Positions 46,773 to 56,311 are shown, counted from the stretch's first letter. The stretch: DNA of 64,000 nucleotides from Carnobacterium pleistocenium FTR1 (GCF_000744285.1 NZ_JQLQ01000002.1:620001-684000), one strand, 5' to 3'. Numbers and translations are program-made. Notes: a model not told the origin generated them from the sequence alone.

Positions 46773-46851
46773 AGGTTTCTCCCATCTGGCTTTATCGTTA
46801 CCAAGATTATAGCACTACGATAAAATGAAATACATTATGACGAACAAAAAA

Positions 46852-47114
46852 GGCTGTATAATTTTTGGTGTTGATAGACTTAATTACATTACTTACCCAA
46901 AATTTATGGAGGAATAGGATTGCTTGTAGCCATGTAGAGGATTCAATGAGAATTACATAACGTTGGCGCTTCAGCGATTACGGTGTGTTTGAAGCTTGAA
47001 AGCCGGAAGACTTTCTTTTAGGCTTCAGGCGTTCCCTTGGCTCTCCACAAGCAAACCCGTCCATTCCAGAAGAAATTTTTTTGGAAGCATCCACACCATT
47101 TGCTGTAGAACCAC
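46852..47114 (+). repeat. Dispersed structured repeat, copy C
   Basis: Plus-orientation copy closest to copy B. Order: TGTATAATTTTTGGTGTTG, GGAGGAATAGGATTGCTTG, a hairpin around GCGCTTCAGC, GAAGCTTGAAAGCC...AGGCTTC, CCACAAGCAAACC, CCATTCC and CATCCACACCATTTG. The end blocks pair. It fills most of the gene-free stretch 46773-47180. Confidence 0.75.
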
Positions 47115-47180
47115 AAAAAATAGTAGGATGATAAAATTATTGTTATACTCAATAAATAAACGAGTCAAAGGGGGATACTA

Positions 47181-47801
47181 ATGATCATCGGAGCTACTAA
47201 AAAAGCACAACCTTTATTTTCAGCCTTACCAAGTATAGAGGATAAAGAATATGGACAACAGTTTGCACAAATTAATCCGTTATTTTCATGGCACGCAAAT
47301 TACATTAATGTAAACCGAAAAAAAGTAATCATTCTGCTCAATGATCAGACGTTAACGCCGATTATCCTGCAAGATATTAATGCACAAAAGAAAAAGCAGT
47401 TGTCAAAGTTAATACCTGAAGCTATTCGGATTGCATTTGAGATTGCAGGAATCTCATCTAAAAAAACTGACGAATATTTAAAACTTGCTGGAGATATCCA
47501 AGTGACCATTACCTCTAATCGTTCAGTATTAGGAAGCGTCAATTTAGTGGCAGAAGAATTAAGTGATTTTAGATTAAATATCAATCAGACGATAAATAGA
47601 GAAGTGATGACCTATTTCAGCAATTATATTCATAGTAAATTGACTAAACAAGGGTACTTTAGTAGTGCAGAAGCGTTGCGAGAGGCGTTAAATAAATCGC
47701 TTGAAGTGTTAGAAAGTGTTGAAACGGAGCCGTATTTGATTGAAAAGACCTGGGATTACAGCAAGTTTTCTCAAGTAGATACTTCAAAATTTTCTTCGTA
47801 G
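47181..47801 (+). CDS. DUF6933-like protein, first part of an amber-split gene
   Basis: 206 residues. FSWHANYINVNRKKVIILLND and the rest of the N-terminal domain resemble DUF6933 proteins. The ORF ends at a TAG (47799) and the same frame continues open for another 130 codons. Full form would be 336-337 residues. AAGGGGG before the ATG. Confidence 0.6.
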   Translation: MIIGATKKAQPLFSALPSIEDKEYGQQFAQINPLFSWHANYINVNRKKVIILLNDQTLTPIILQDINAQKKKQLSKLIPEAIRIAFEIAGISSKKTDEYLKLAGDIQVTITSNRSVLGSVNLVAEELSDFRLNINQTINREVMTYFSNYIHSKLTKQGYFSSAEALREALNKSLEVLESVETEPYLIEKTWDYSKFSQVDTSKFSS

Positions 47802-48191
47802 CAATGGGAGACACATATAGAAGCGTCAATTAAAAATAATGAAAAATTGTTAGCAGCTTTTAAAGAGTATACGATAGCTGTAAAAGGTTTAAGTGAAAAA
47901 ACGATAGAACGCCATATTGAAAACCTAGATTATTATTTAAACATTTATTTAATAGAGTATGAACAAGCAACTCCTATAAACTCTACTGAGTCGGCAGGGA
48001 ATTTTCTTAGTAATTTTTTTGTAGAGAAAAATTTAGCAAGTTCAAGTGCTTCACTTAAGCAATGTGGCTCATCTTTGAAAAAACTTTACCAATTTTTATA
48101 CGAAGCTGGTGAAATTTCTAAAACTGATCTTGCTGAAGTCAACGAGTTCATTAAATTGGACGTTCAAGAAGGCGTCGAGTACTTAGATTAG
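47802..48191 (+). pseudogene. Second part of the amber-split gene, recombinase-type N domain
   Basis: In frame with the ORF that stops at 47799. LAAFKEYTIAVKGLSEKTIERHI is the SAM-like core-binding pattern of tyrosine recombinases, and ASLKQCGSSLKKLYQFLYE follows; there is no catalytic domain. A TTG at 47847 lacks a ribosome site, so separate translation is doubtful. Either a broken gene or one that relies on read-through. Confidence 0.55.
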
Positions 48192-48614
48192 GTTATACTG
48201 AAGCTGGCGGATAGTGGTTTTAAAAGTTAAAAAGTATAGCGAAAAGTTAAAAGATAATTTACTGCATATAAGTTATTCACCATATTGAGCCAATATTTCG
48301 CTACTAATTTGATACTCTATTTCATTGCGTCTGCTAACAATATTTGCTACACTGTACCTAACAAATCGAAAGGTTGTGCCTAAATGGACACTATCTAAAC
48401 AAATCGGAATTGAAGAAGAAATTTTTTTCTGCTATTAAGGTGGGTTTCTTTGTAACGGTTTTTTAGATAAATCATTTAAACAACTTTCGAATCGGAAATG
48501 GCGCTATTGTTAGAAATAGACCATCATCGTTCTATCTGTTTAATTGAAACTAACGGACCGTCTGCAGAAACTTGCTGGCGGTCATTTTTTATGGAGTAGA
48601 CAGGAGGAATCAGT
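48192..48614 (+). promoter_or_regulatory. Leader of the ABC-F gene, possible attenuator
   Basis: A 423-base leader with no clear gene. A hairpin ending in a T run (GACCGTCTGC / GCTGGCGGTC, 48556-48589) lies just before the ribosome site. Upstream are two tiny ORFs: MDTI at 48383 behind GAAAGG, and a GTG-started eight-codon frame at 48441. This layout recalls ribosome-sensing attenuators of antibiotic-resistance ABC-F genes. Confidence 0.4.
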
Positions 48615-50153
48615 ATGTTACAAGTGAAAAATTTAACCTTGCATCATTTAGGGGATTTGAAAGAAATCATTAAGGATTTGAGTTTTACAATTAATCCTGG
48701 AGAAAAAGTAGCCATCATCGGTGAAGAGGGAAATGGTAAGTCAACATTATTGAAATGGATCCTAAGAGATAAAAGTATTGAATCTTATATTCAAGCGGAA
48801 GGAGAATTAATCAATCAGTTTAGCCGCACCGTTTATTTGCCGCAATCCTTGCCGCAAAAATATCTGGAGTGCACGGTTGATCAGTATTTCTTCGGTCAAG
48901 AAGATGTTATGGATATTGATTACCAAAAGCTTTATCAATTAGTGGGGCAATTGGGATTTGATGCAGACCGGTTAACAAGCTCACAACAGGTAGGCAGTCT
49001 ATCTGGTGGTGAAAAAATCAAAGTTCAACTTTTAAAAGCACTTTCGACAGATCCTGATTTGCTATTGCTTGATGAGCCTTCCAACGACTTGGATCTCGAT
49101 ACGGTCAAATGGCTAGAGCACTTCATCAAAACGACGCCACTAACCATCATTTTTATCTCGCATGACGAAGCGTTGCTTACAGCGACAGCGACTAAGGTCA
49201 TTCAGATAGAGCTGTTACAACATAAGACGCTACCAGTCGCTACAGTATCTAATTTACCGTATAAAGCATATATCGAGCAAAAAGAAGCTAGATATGAACA
49301 CCAATCTCAAGTCGGCAACAAACAGCGTGAAGAGCACCAAAAGCAAATGGAAAAATACCGACAAGTTGAGAGCAGTGTCCACCATGCACAAGGGGCTATT
49401 TCAAGACAAGATCCAGCGGGAGCACGCTTACTCAAAAAGAAAATGCATGCAGTAAAATCGATGGGGAGACGTTTTGAGCGCGAAAAAGAAAATTTCGAAG
49501 AGATTCCACTAAAAGCAGATGCGATCTTAGTGAAATTCTCAAACACTAAACCCCTTCCTGCAAACAAAGTGATTCTCCATTTGGAAGATGAGCGTGTGAA
49601 ACTGGGAGATGAAATTCTAGCGCACTCACTGAATTTGTTGGTTAGAACTCCACAAAAAATAGGAATCATCGGACAAAATGGGGTAGGCAAAAGTACCCTA
49701 TTAAAAAAAATGTGGGCAGAATTAAGCCAACGGACAGATATTGTGGCTGGCTATATGCCACAAAACTATGCGGATTATTTGCGAATGGACGAAACACCGG
49801 TTGAATTCCTTAGTGTGACTGGCGACAGTGAGGAACGAACGCAAGTGATGACTTATTTAGGCAGCATGCGGTTTACCACAGATGAAATGCATCACGCAAT
49901 CCAATCCTTATCAGGAGGGCAACAAGCCAAATTGTTGTTGTTAAAAATAGATTTAGCAGGACAGAACGTGTTGCTGCTAGATGAGCCTACACGGAATTTT
50001 TCACCGCTATCTCAACCAGAACTTAGAACATTATTTAAAAATTTCGCAGGTTCAATCATTACTATTTCACATGATCGGATGTTTTTAAAAGAAGTTTGCG
50101 ATTATGTGTATGAATTGAAAAAAGATGGCTTCGTTAGAGTAGAGATGGAATAG
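48615..50153 (+). CDS. ABC-F family ATPase
   Basis: 512 residues with two ABC domains and no membrane segments. The first has Walker A GEEGNGKST, signature LSGGEKIKVQLLKAL and Walker B LLLLDEPSNDLD; the second GQNGVGKST, LSGGQQAKLLLLK and VLLLDEPTRNFSP. A charged linker (about 215-290) is the ribosome-reaching P-site tip motif. ABC-F proteins act on ribosomes, some protect from antibiotics. Which subgroup is not clear. AGGAGG before the ATG. Confidence 0.88.
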   Translation: MLQVKNLTLHHLGDLKEIIKDLSFTINPGEKVAIIGEEGNGKSTLLKWILRDKSIESYIQAEGELINQFSRTVYLPQSLPQKYLECTVDQYFFGQEDVMDIDYQKLYQLVGQLGFDADRLTSSQQVGSLSGGEKIKVQLLKALSTDPDLLLLDEPSNDLDLDTVKWLEHFIKTTPLTIIFISHDEALLTATATKVIQIELLQHKTLPVATVSNLPYKAYIEQKEARYEHQSQVGNKQREEHQKQMEKYRQVESSVHHAQGAISRQDPAGARLLKKKMHAVKSMGRRFEREKENFEEIPLKADAILVKFSNTKPLPANKVILHLEDERVKLGDEILAHSLNLLVRTPQKIGIIGQNGVGKSTLLKKMWAELSQRTDIVAGYMPQNYADYLRMDETPVEFLSVTGDSEERTQVMTYLGSMRFTTDEMHHAIQSLSGGQQAKLLLLKIDLAGQNVLLLDEPTRNFSPLSQPELRTLFKNFAGSIITISHDRMFLKEVCDYVYELKKDGFVRVEME

Positions 50154-50218
50154 TCTTTGTAAGCAAGCTAGATGCTGTCAAGCTATCCATAACGGCTAGC
50201 GTTGGCAAATTGATTTAG

Positions 50219-50256
50219 GAGCTTTTACATTTTTAGGTAAAGCTTCTATTTCAATT
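50219..50256 (+). terminator. Probable terminator of the ABC-F gene
   Basis: GAGCTTTTAC pairs with GTAAAGCTTC, followed by a T-rich stretch. Confidence 0.5.
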
Positions 50257-50352
50257 TTTCATATCGACCCTTTCTTTTGTTTATTACAACAAATAAAGGT
50301 GTATACTATAAGTGATAGCGGTTTAATGAGTATAAAAAGAGGGGGAGTTTTT

Positions 50353-50679
50353 ATGAAAATAAATATCTCTATACTTTTAATATGTTCAAGCTTATTACTT
50401 TTGGGATGTCAAAATGAAGCGAATAGCTCTTCAGAAGAGAGCAACACTACTATAGCAGAAGATGGGACAGTCGTTAAGATCGTTCCAGAAGGTCAAAAAA
50501 TTTATGTTGATGAAGATACCTTTATTTATGGAACAGGCTTTTACAAAGCAACCGAAAATAAAGCTGATAAAATGAATCAAAAAGATGAAATAAAAGTTGA
50601 CGGAAAAAAGTATTCTTTATTATATGTTTTCTCAACTGCAAATGATGAGTCTAAAATAGACTTATATTACGAAGAATAG
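50353..50679 (+). CDS. Small lipoprotein
   Basis: 108 residues. The signal peptide SILLICSSLLLLGC has a lipobox at Cys19, so the protein is lipid-anchored outside. The mature part is acidic and about 88 residues long. No family recognised. The ATG at 50353 has AGAGGGGGAG; the 18 upstream codons of the open frame are not needed. Confidence 0.75.
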   Translation: MKINISILLICSSLLLLGCQNEANSSSEESNTTIAEDGTVVKIVPEGQKIYVDEDTFIYGTGFYKATENKADKMNQKDEIKVDGKKYSLLYVFSTANDESKIDLYYEE

Positions 50680-50711
50680 TAATAAATGATACCGTTAAGG
50701 GAGTGATGAAA

Positions 50712-50960
50712 ATGTCCATCGAAACAGGTATGAGTATTGATGTAAACGTTTATGAGGTAGCCGATTTTTACGCTGACGTGTTTGAGGTAGAAAAAAATGA
50801 AGAGATAGTCAGTGAAGAGATTACCAATGATGAAAATATGTTCAACGCCGATGTGGTGCTTTTTAATAATGAAGTAAACCGATACGATAAGCTTAGAGAA
50901 AACGGCCAGCTAGAAATGGAAAAAAGACTCAAAGATATTTATCAGACTGAAATACATTGA
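50712..50960 (+). CDS. Unknown small acidic protein
   Basis: 82 residues, acidic, no hydrophobic segment, no motif known. AAGGGAG precedes the ATG. Lies 32 bases after the lipoprotein gene and may share its transcript. Confidence 0.55.
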   Translation: MSIETGMSIDVNVYEVADFYADVFEVEKNEEIVSEEITNDENMFNADVVLFNNEVNRYDKLRENGQLEMEKRLKDIYQTEIH

Positions 50961-51087
50961 ATTTCTTGACATGTATCCAGAACCTTGATAGAGCAAGGTT
51001 CTTTTTTTGATGCTGTTGCTAGTTTCTTTAAAACAACTAAGTCTGTTCATCTTTGAAATACTAAAAATAATAGAGGGGTTAGCAACT

Positions 51088-51285
51088 ATGAAAAAAGAAA
51101 ATAAAATAGATAAATCAACAGGAGAATTATCTGCAAAATGGTCTAACCTGTTTTACATAGCTTCGTTACTGATTTTATCAATCTACCAATACATTAAAAC
51201 GGGTACTTTAGGAACTGAATTTATCATACTGATGATTGGTTTGGTATTATTTTTTCTAACATACTTTATAAAAAATAAATCATGA
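51088..51285 (+). CDS. Small two-helix membrane protein
   Basis: 65 residues with two hydrophobic segments (about 20-34 and 43-60). GAGGGG precedes the ATG at 51088. No family recognised. Confidence 0.55.
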   Translation: MKKENKIDKSTGELSAKWSNLFYIASLLILSIYQYIKTGTLGTEFIILMIGLVLFFLTYFIKNKS

Positions 51286-51441
51286 TTCATTCACTTATGA
51301 TTATCTGAAACTCCGTAGAATCGTGGAGCAGAAAAATAGTTAAAACCAAGTATTCTTAATCTTTTTACTCTCTTCAATGAAAAATAGGGTTACCAAATCC
51401 CTCCTAATAACATATGCTAAACACAAAGTGAGGTGTTCCAA

Positions 51442-51636
51442 ATGGGTGCAAAAATTAAGAAAATAGTAGGATTAGTCATACTAGTTTTGCTCATAATGAT
51501 CATTGTCCAATATATAAGTTACCAAAGTATCGATCTAGAACAAATTGTAACGATGACAAGTATTGCCGCAATCGGTATTTCTCTAGGTGTACTAACTCGA
51601 AACAAATCTACTCTGAAAAAAGATAAAAATGATTAA
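51442..51636 (+). CDS. Small two-helix membrane protein
   Basis: 64 residues; hydrophobic 6-25 and 36-52, basic tail. GAGGTG precedes the ATG at 51442. Function unknown. Confidence 0.55.
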   Translation: MGAKIKKIVGLVILVLLIMIIVQYISYQSIDLEQIVTMTSIAAIGISLGVLTRNKSTLKKDKND

Positions 51637-51748
51637 GGACCAAGCAGTTAGATAAGGTCATCTAGGGAAATTAAAAAGACAGCAAGCCGTTTTCACATGG
51701 AATTTTTGAGAAAGCACATGAAAAATAGATCAAGGAGGAATCTTTTTA

Positions 51749-52027
51749 TTGAAACATTTAAAAACTACAAAAATAAGTTTTTTAGTTGTCCAAATTTGTA
51801 TGATTGGGTATTTTATAATCAGACCGACTGATTATAATAAGCTAACAGGAGCAGTCTGGTTGCTCATGAGTTGTATTGGTTTGTTCATCGTTGCCTTTTC
51901 AATGTCAAATATTCCAATGGATAAAAAAAGTAGGTTAGTAATATTTGGAATATTTATCTTAGCTATTGTCTCTATTGTTTTAGTAATATCATTTGTAATA
52001 ATAACCGCTATTACCAGTAGCATGTAG
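51749..52027 (+). CDS. Small three-helix membrane protein
   Basis: 92 residues with three membrane segments (about 9-24, 34-51 and 64-88). TTG start behind AAGGAGG. One of a run of four small genes of unknown role. Confidence 0.55.
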   Translation: MKHLKTTKISFLVVQICMIGYFIIRPTDYNKLTGAVWLLMSCIGLFIVAFSMSNIPMDKKSRLVIFGIFILAIVSIVLVISFVIITAITSSM

Positions 52028-52094
52028 TGGGATTATGAATACATAAAATTCCTTGGAATCATGTATCCACAACAGTAAATGACTATGTGTTTTT

Positions 52095-52123
52095 TTGACT
52101 TGTATGATAAAAAAATATATAGT
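52095..52123 (+). promoter_or_regulatory. Promoter of the fluoride operon
   Basis: TTGACT (52095-52100), 17-bp spacer, TATAGT (52118-52123). The start of transcription falls just before the aptamer. Confidence 0.7.
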
Positions 52124-52137
52124 ATCATTGTAATATA

Positions 52138-52233
52138 TTTGGGAATGAGTGTCTCCCTAAGCAAATTGCTTGAACCGCTTGTTAAAGCTGATGACTTCTG
52201 CGCATAGGCCGCAGTCTGTCTTCAGCTTTTTTT
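52138..52233 (+). ncRNA. Fluoride riboswitch (crcB motif) with terminator
   Basis: GGGAATGAGTGTCTCCC opens the aptamer; AACCGCTTGTTAAAGC and TGATGACTTCTGC complete the helix junction and pseudoknot strands of the fluoride motif. The 3' part (AAAGCTGATGACTTCTGCG) also pairs with CGCAGTCTGTCTTCAGCTTT to form a terminator with seven T. Fluoride binding would free downstream transcription of an antiporter and a CLC-F channel. Identification rests on recalled consensus plus the gene context, which agrees fully. Confidence 0.87.
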
Positions 52234-52282
52234 GTGGTAAATAATTAAGTGTTTTTTTATTAAACTGGAGGTAGGAAAAAGA

Positions 52283-53458
52283 ATGCTTTTAAGTATAGCT
52301 TTAATATTGATTGTTGGTTTTATATTTAGTTCAATTTTTAGTCGGTTACGTTTACCAGGTTTACTGGGTCTCATTTTAACAGGGATTATTCTAGGTCCCT
52401 ATGGTTTAGATCTTCTAGATCCGAAGATATTGGCTATATCAGCTGATATCCGTCAAATTGCATTGATTGTTATTTTATTTAGAGCAGGATTGACGATGAA
52501 TATTAGCGATTTGAAAAAGAATGGTCGTCCGGCTATTTTAATGACTTTCTTGCCGGCTACATTTGAAATCATAACCGTAACGATACTAGCCCCGTTATTA
52601 TTTGGCATTAGTATTTTAGAAGCTGCTATTCTAGGGGCTGTTTTAGGCGCTGTTTCGCCAGCAATTGTGGTTCCACGAATGATAGGACTTATTGAAAATG
52701 GTTATGGAAAAGCTAAAGGGATTCCCCAGATGATTTTAGCAGGAGCTTCTGTAGATGATGTTTTTGTCATCGTTTTATTCACGTCATTTTTAGGGATGTT
52801 TCAAGGCAGTGGGTTTGATTTCTTTTCATTGCTCTCTGTACCTGTAGCAATTTTCTTTGGTCTTTTGTTAGGAGTGCTAGTAGGCTATATCATGGTTAAA
52901 CTATTCAAATATCTCCATATTCGTGATACCGTAAAAGTGTTCTTAATATTAAGTATTTGTTTCTTAATGGTTGCTTTAGAAGAAAGCTTAAAAGGATCTT
53001 TTCCTATCTCAGGCTTATTAGGTGTTATGGCTTTAGGAGGAATCATATTGAAGCTGTACCCCATTTTAGCTAAACGGATAAATACTAAGTTTTCAAAGGT
53101 CTGGTTAGGCGCAGAAGTGTTTTTATTTGTTTTGGTAGGATCAGTAACGGATATAACCGCGCTTAGTGAAGCAGGAGTGGCTGTTGTTTTCTTAATCTTG
53201 ATTTCTTTGATTTTCCGTATGATAGCAGTATTTATAAGTGTAGCTGGGACAAAGTTAACCTTCAAAGAAAAATTATTTACAGCAGGCGCATATACGCCAA
53301 AAGCCACAGTGCAAGCTGCAATTGGTTCTCTTCCGCTTGCAATGGGAGTGCCAGCAGGTAGTCTTATTCTAACTGTCGCCGTCCTCGCTATCATCATAAC
53401 AGCTCCACTAGGGGCAACATTTATAGACCTTTCCTACAGAAAACTGTTAGAAAAGTAA
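52283..53458 (+). CDS. Cation/proton antiporter of the fluoride operon
   Basis: 391 residues with about twelve membrane segments. LRLPGLLGLILTGIILGPYG, LFRAGLTMN and GASVDDVFVIVLF (paired Asp in the transport site) are CPA1/NhaP-like motifs. Antiporters of this group are among the genes controlled by fluoride riboswitches; they may offset the proton load brought by HF. GGAGGTAGG before the ATG; 84 bases before the CLC gene. Confidence 0.85.
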   Translation: MLLSIALILIVGFIFSSIFSRLRLPGLLGLILTGIILGPYGLDLLDPKILAISADIRQIALIVILFRAGLTMNISDLKKNGRPAILMTFLPATFEIITVTILAPLLFGISILEAAILGAVLGAVSPAIVVPRMIGLIENGYGKAKGIPQMILAGASVDDVFVIVLFTSFLGMFQGSGFDFFSLLSVPVAIFFGLLLGVLVGYIMVKLFKYLHIRDTVKVFLILSICFLMVALEESLKGSFPISGLLGVMALGGIILKLYPILAKRINTKFSKVWLGAEVFLFVLVGSVTDITALSEAGVAVVFLILISLIFRMIAVFISVAGTKLTFKEKLFTAGAYTPKATVQAAIGSLPLAMGVPAGSLILTVAVLAIIITAPLGATFIDLSYRKLLEK

Positions 53459-53542
53459 GGTCATAAACGGTCTCTCACTAAATGATAAGTGAATATAGGG
53501 AAAGTATAATGAGTTCTTATTATCTAAGAAGGGAACAAAGGC

Positions 53543-54745
53543 ATGAGCAAATATATAGTAGAGTATAAAGAAATTGGACTATACGCAGCAATTGCGGTAT
53601 TTATTGGATTGGTTGTTGGAATGCTAGATGCTTTATTTGGGGAAGTTCTTATTCTTATCGGTAGTTTTAGAGATAGTTATTCTGAGTACTTGATTCCTCT
53701 TCTTCCTTTAGCAGGTTTGATTATCGTATATATGTACAAAAGAGTAGGGAAAAATACGAATAAAGGCATGAGTTTAATTTTTGCAGCAGGTAACGAAGAA
53801 TTGCAAGAAATCCCTAAACGAATGATTCCTTTAACGATTATCGGCACATGGATAACGCACTTATTTGGCGGTAGCGCCGGTCGTGAAGGCGTTGCAGTTC
53901 AAATTGGTGCAACCTTTTCACATGCGATCGGTCGGAAATTACCTTATAAAAATGCTTCAAAAATAATGTTGATCACAGGAATGGCAGCAGGATTTGGTGG
54001 ATTATTTGAAACACCATTTGCTGCTACATTTTTTGCATTAGAGGTATTAGTGGTCGGTAAATTAGAGTATTTAGCTTTGTTTCCTGCTCTAATTGCAGCT
54101 TTTGTGGCCAGTTATGTATCTCACTTTTTAGGCTTAGAGAAATTTGCAATCAATTTAGATGTTGCTGTAGATATGGATGGTCAAACCATTTTTAAAATGA
54201 TCCTCTTAGGTATAATATTTGGCGTCGTGGGTGGGTTTTTTGCTTATATTTTGGGTCACACAAAACAATTTATAGGAAGAAAAATCCCTGATCTAAGTAA
54301 GCGGATTTTCTTTGTCGGGATTTTAACTAGTTTGTTGCTTTTAATTTTCCATTTGGGCAGATATTCAGGTCTAGGAACTAATTTAATTGAGGCTAGTTTT
54401 AGTGGAGAAAGTATTTATGGATATGATTGGGTCATAAAACTTCTTTTAACGATCCTAACATTGGCAGCAGGTTTTCAAGGTGGAGAAGTAACACCTATCT
54501 TTTCAATTGGTGCTAGTTTAGGCGTTTGGATTGCTCCCTTATTCGGTTTGCCTATAGAGTTTGTAGCTGCACTCGGGTATGCAAGTGTATTTTCTTCTGC
54601 TACAAATACGCTTATTGCACCCGCACTAATCGGAGCAGAAGTTTTTGGCTTCAATTATTTGCCTTATTTTCTTTTAACTGTTTGTATTTCTTATGTTTTT
54701 AATGGCAATCATTCGATTTATAAAGGACAAAAGTCTATCTTTTAA
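53543..54745 (+). CDS. eriC: CLC-F type fluoride/proton antiporter
   Basis: 400 residues of the CLC family. The usual GSGIP is replaced by a methionine-bearing KGMSLIFAAG. The gating-glutamate loop reads GSAGREGVAVQIG with Val where chloride CLCs have Pro. Both features mark the fluoride-selective CLC-F clade. FGGLFETPFAATFFALEV is another conserved family stretch. It exports F-, and the riboswitch upstream supports this. AGAAGGGA before the ATG. Confidence 0.9.
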   Translation: MSKYIVEYKEIGLYAAIAVFIGLVVGMLDALFGEVLILIGSFRDSYSEYLIPLLPLAGLIIVYMYKRVGKNTNKGMSLIFAAGNEELQEIPKRMIPLTIIGTWITHLFGGSAGREGVAVQIGATFSHAIGRKLPYKNASKIMLITGMAAGFGGLFETPFAATFFALEVLVVGKLEYLALFPALIAAFVASYVSHFLGLEKFAINLDVAVDMDGQTIFKMILLGIIFGVVGGFFAYILGHTKQFIGRKIPDLSKRIFFVGILTSLLLLIFHLGRYSGLGTNLIEASFSGESIYGYDWVIKLLLTILTLAAGFQGGEVTPIFSIGASLGVWIAPLFGLPIEFVAALGYASVFSSATNTLIAPALIGAEVFGFNYLPYFLLTVCISYVFNGNHSIYKGQKSIF

Positions 54746-54813
54746 AATAAATGAACTTAAATGCGTGCAAAGGCTTATTGATTGATTTAAACTTATTTAC
54801 TGTTCGCCTTTAA

Positions 54814-55120
54814 CGGCTCTAGGTCAAATGGTGTGGATGAGTTTTACCAAAAGTGGGTTTAGGATAAATAATGTTTATACTTCAAAAAGAAATTTCTTAT
54901 GGAATAGACGTTTTTGCTTGTATAGCCATGGGACCACCTTAAGCCTGAAAACCATAGTCTTAAGGCTTTCAAGCCTCAACAGATCGTAATCGCTGAAGCA
55001 TTAACGCTCTGTTATTCGCATTGAATCCAATGCACGGCTACAAGCAAATCCTATTCCTCCAGAATTTTCAAGTATGTGATTAGATTAAATCTATCAACAC
55101 TAAAAATTATAAACCCCTTT
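54814..55120 (-). repeat. Dispersed structured repeat, copy D
   Basis: Minus-orientation copy. It starts (reading left) with GGTCAAATGGTGTGGATG and ends with TCCTATTCCTCC, CAACACTAAAAATTATA. Inner parts and the pairing end blocks agree with copies B and C; an extra block of about 36-40 bases sits near the GGTGTGGATG end. It separates the CLC-F gene from the enolase remnant. Confidence 0.75.
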
Positions 55121-55147
55121 TAACTATCATAAATAGTAGATAGGATT

Positions 55148-55207
55148 AATGACACTTGCCTAAATAAACGTAATTTCCTGCGTTTATTTAGGTAGATGTC
55201 ATTTTTG
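55148..55207 (+). terminator. Long-stem terminator
   Basis: GCCTAAATAAACG pairs with CGTTTATTTAGG and outer ATGACA with TGTCAT, followed by T residues. It lies before the decayed enolase gene. Confidence 0.75.
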
Positions 55208-55233
55208 TTGTTAAAATTAAAGGAGAAAACAGT

Positions 55234-55540
<307 letters not shown>

Positions 55541-55578
55541 GAAATTTTTTGTTGTTTCCAAATAACAGTACTTAAAAT

Positions 55579-55642
55579 ACTTCTATCATACCAAATTAAT
55601 TAAAAGGTAGTAAGTTTTTAATTAATTTGGTATGATAGAAGT
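55579..55642. repeat. Perfect 27-bp inverted repeat
   Basis: The arm 55579-55605 (ACTTCTATCATACC then an AT-rich part) is fully complementary to 55616-55642, with a ten-base loop. The right arm ends 21 bases before the lipoprotein ATG, and TATGAT within it could be a -10. The whole can also form a cruciform or a leader hairpin. Confidence 0.85.
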
Positions 55643-55663
55643 TCAATAAGAGGAGATGATACG

Positions 55664-56251
55664 ATGTTATCGACAGTAAAAATAGGATTGGTCAGCGGGA
55701 GTGCGCTAATACTTTTAGCAGCATGTGGCAGCACAGAAGCCCCTACTAATAATTCAACAAGTTCAACTACGACAGGAACAGATTCTTCTAGTTCTGTGTC
55801 AGAAAACTTTGAAGGGAAGAGCTTTTCAGTTACATATGAACAAGCTATTGCTGATTTTCAAGAAGCATATCCAACAGCAGTTATTTCTTCAATTGATTTT
55901 GACAAAGATTTTGGCGAATATACTTTTGAAATTAGTGGATTCGATGATACTCAAGAAATTGAATGGGAAATAAATGCTGAAAACGGAGAAGAAACAAAAA
56001 ACAAAACGGAAATGAAAGATTCAGACAATGATGAGCAAGAATTAATGGTAGATGCTTTAATGACTATTGATGAATTGATTACGAAATCTGAGGAAGAAGC
56101 TCCAAATGCGGTACTTACTTCATGGAATTTAGAAGCAGATGAAGACACAAATACACCTTTGTTCACAGGAGAATTTAAAGAAGGAATGAACGAAGTAGAT
56201 GTTCATTTAAATGCTGAAACTGGCGAACTTTTATCTGTTGAAAATGACTAA
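55664..56251 (+). CDS. PepSY-domain lipoprotein
   Basis: 195 residues. Lipobox LLAAC at Cys21, a Thr/Ser-rich linker (22-48), then two PepSY-like repeats: SVTYEQAIADFQEAYPTAVI with FDKDFGEYTFEISG, and TIDELITKSEEEAPNAVL with FTGEFKEGMNEVD. Each ends in an INAENGE or LNAETGE strand. PepSY proteins sit at the cell surface and are thought to inhibit proteases or bind ligands. AGAGGAG before the ATG. Confidence 0.85.
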   Translation: MLSTVKIGLVSGSALILLAACGSTEAPTNNSTSSTTTGTDSSSSVSENFEGKSFSVTYEQAIADFQEAYPTAVISSIDFDKDFGEYTFEISGFDDTQEIEWEINAENGEETKNKTEMKDSDNDEQELMVDALMTIDELITKSEEEAPNAVLTSWNLEADEDTNTPLFTGEFKEGMNEVDVHLNAETGELLSVEND

Positions 56252-56261
56252 TTAATCTAAA

Positions 56262-56311
56262 CTAAACTGTCTGCCTTTTATACTAGGTCATACAGTTTTT
56301 TTTTTTGCTAA
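56262..56311 (+). terminator. Terminator of the PepSY lipoprotein gene
   Basis: AAACTGT and ACAGTTT enclose a 25-base loop with weak inner pairs; nine or more T follow. Confidence 0.6.

Noticed and set aside
46996-47181. 61-codon open frame within repeat copy C
   Set aside because: It lies inside the structured repeat, has no ribosome site, and other copies do not keep the frame open.
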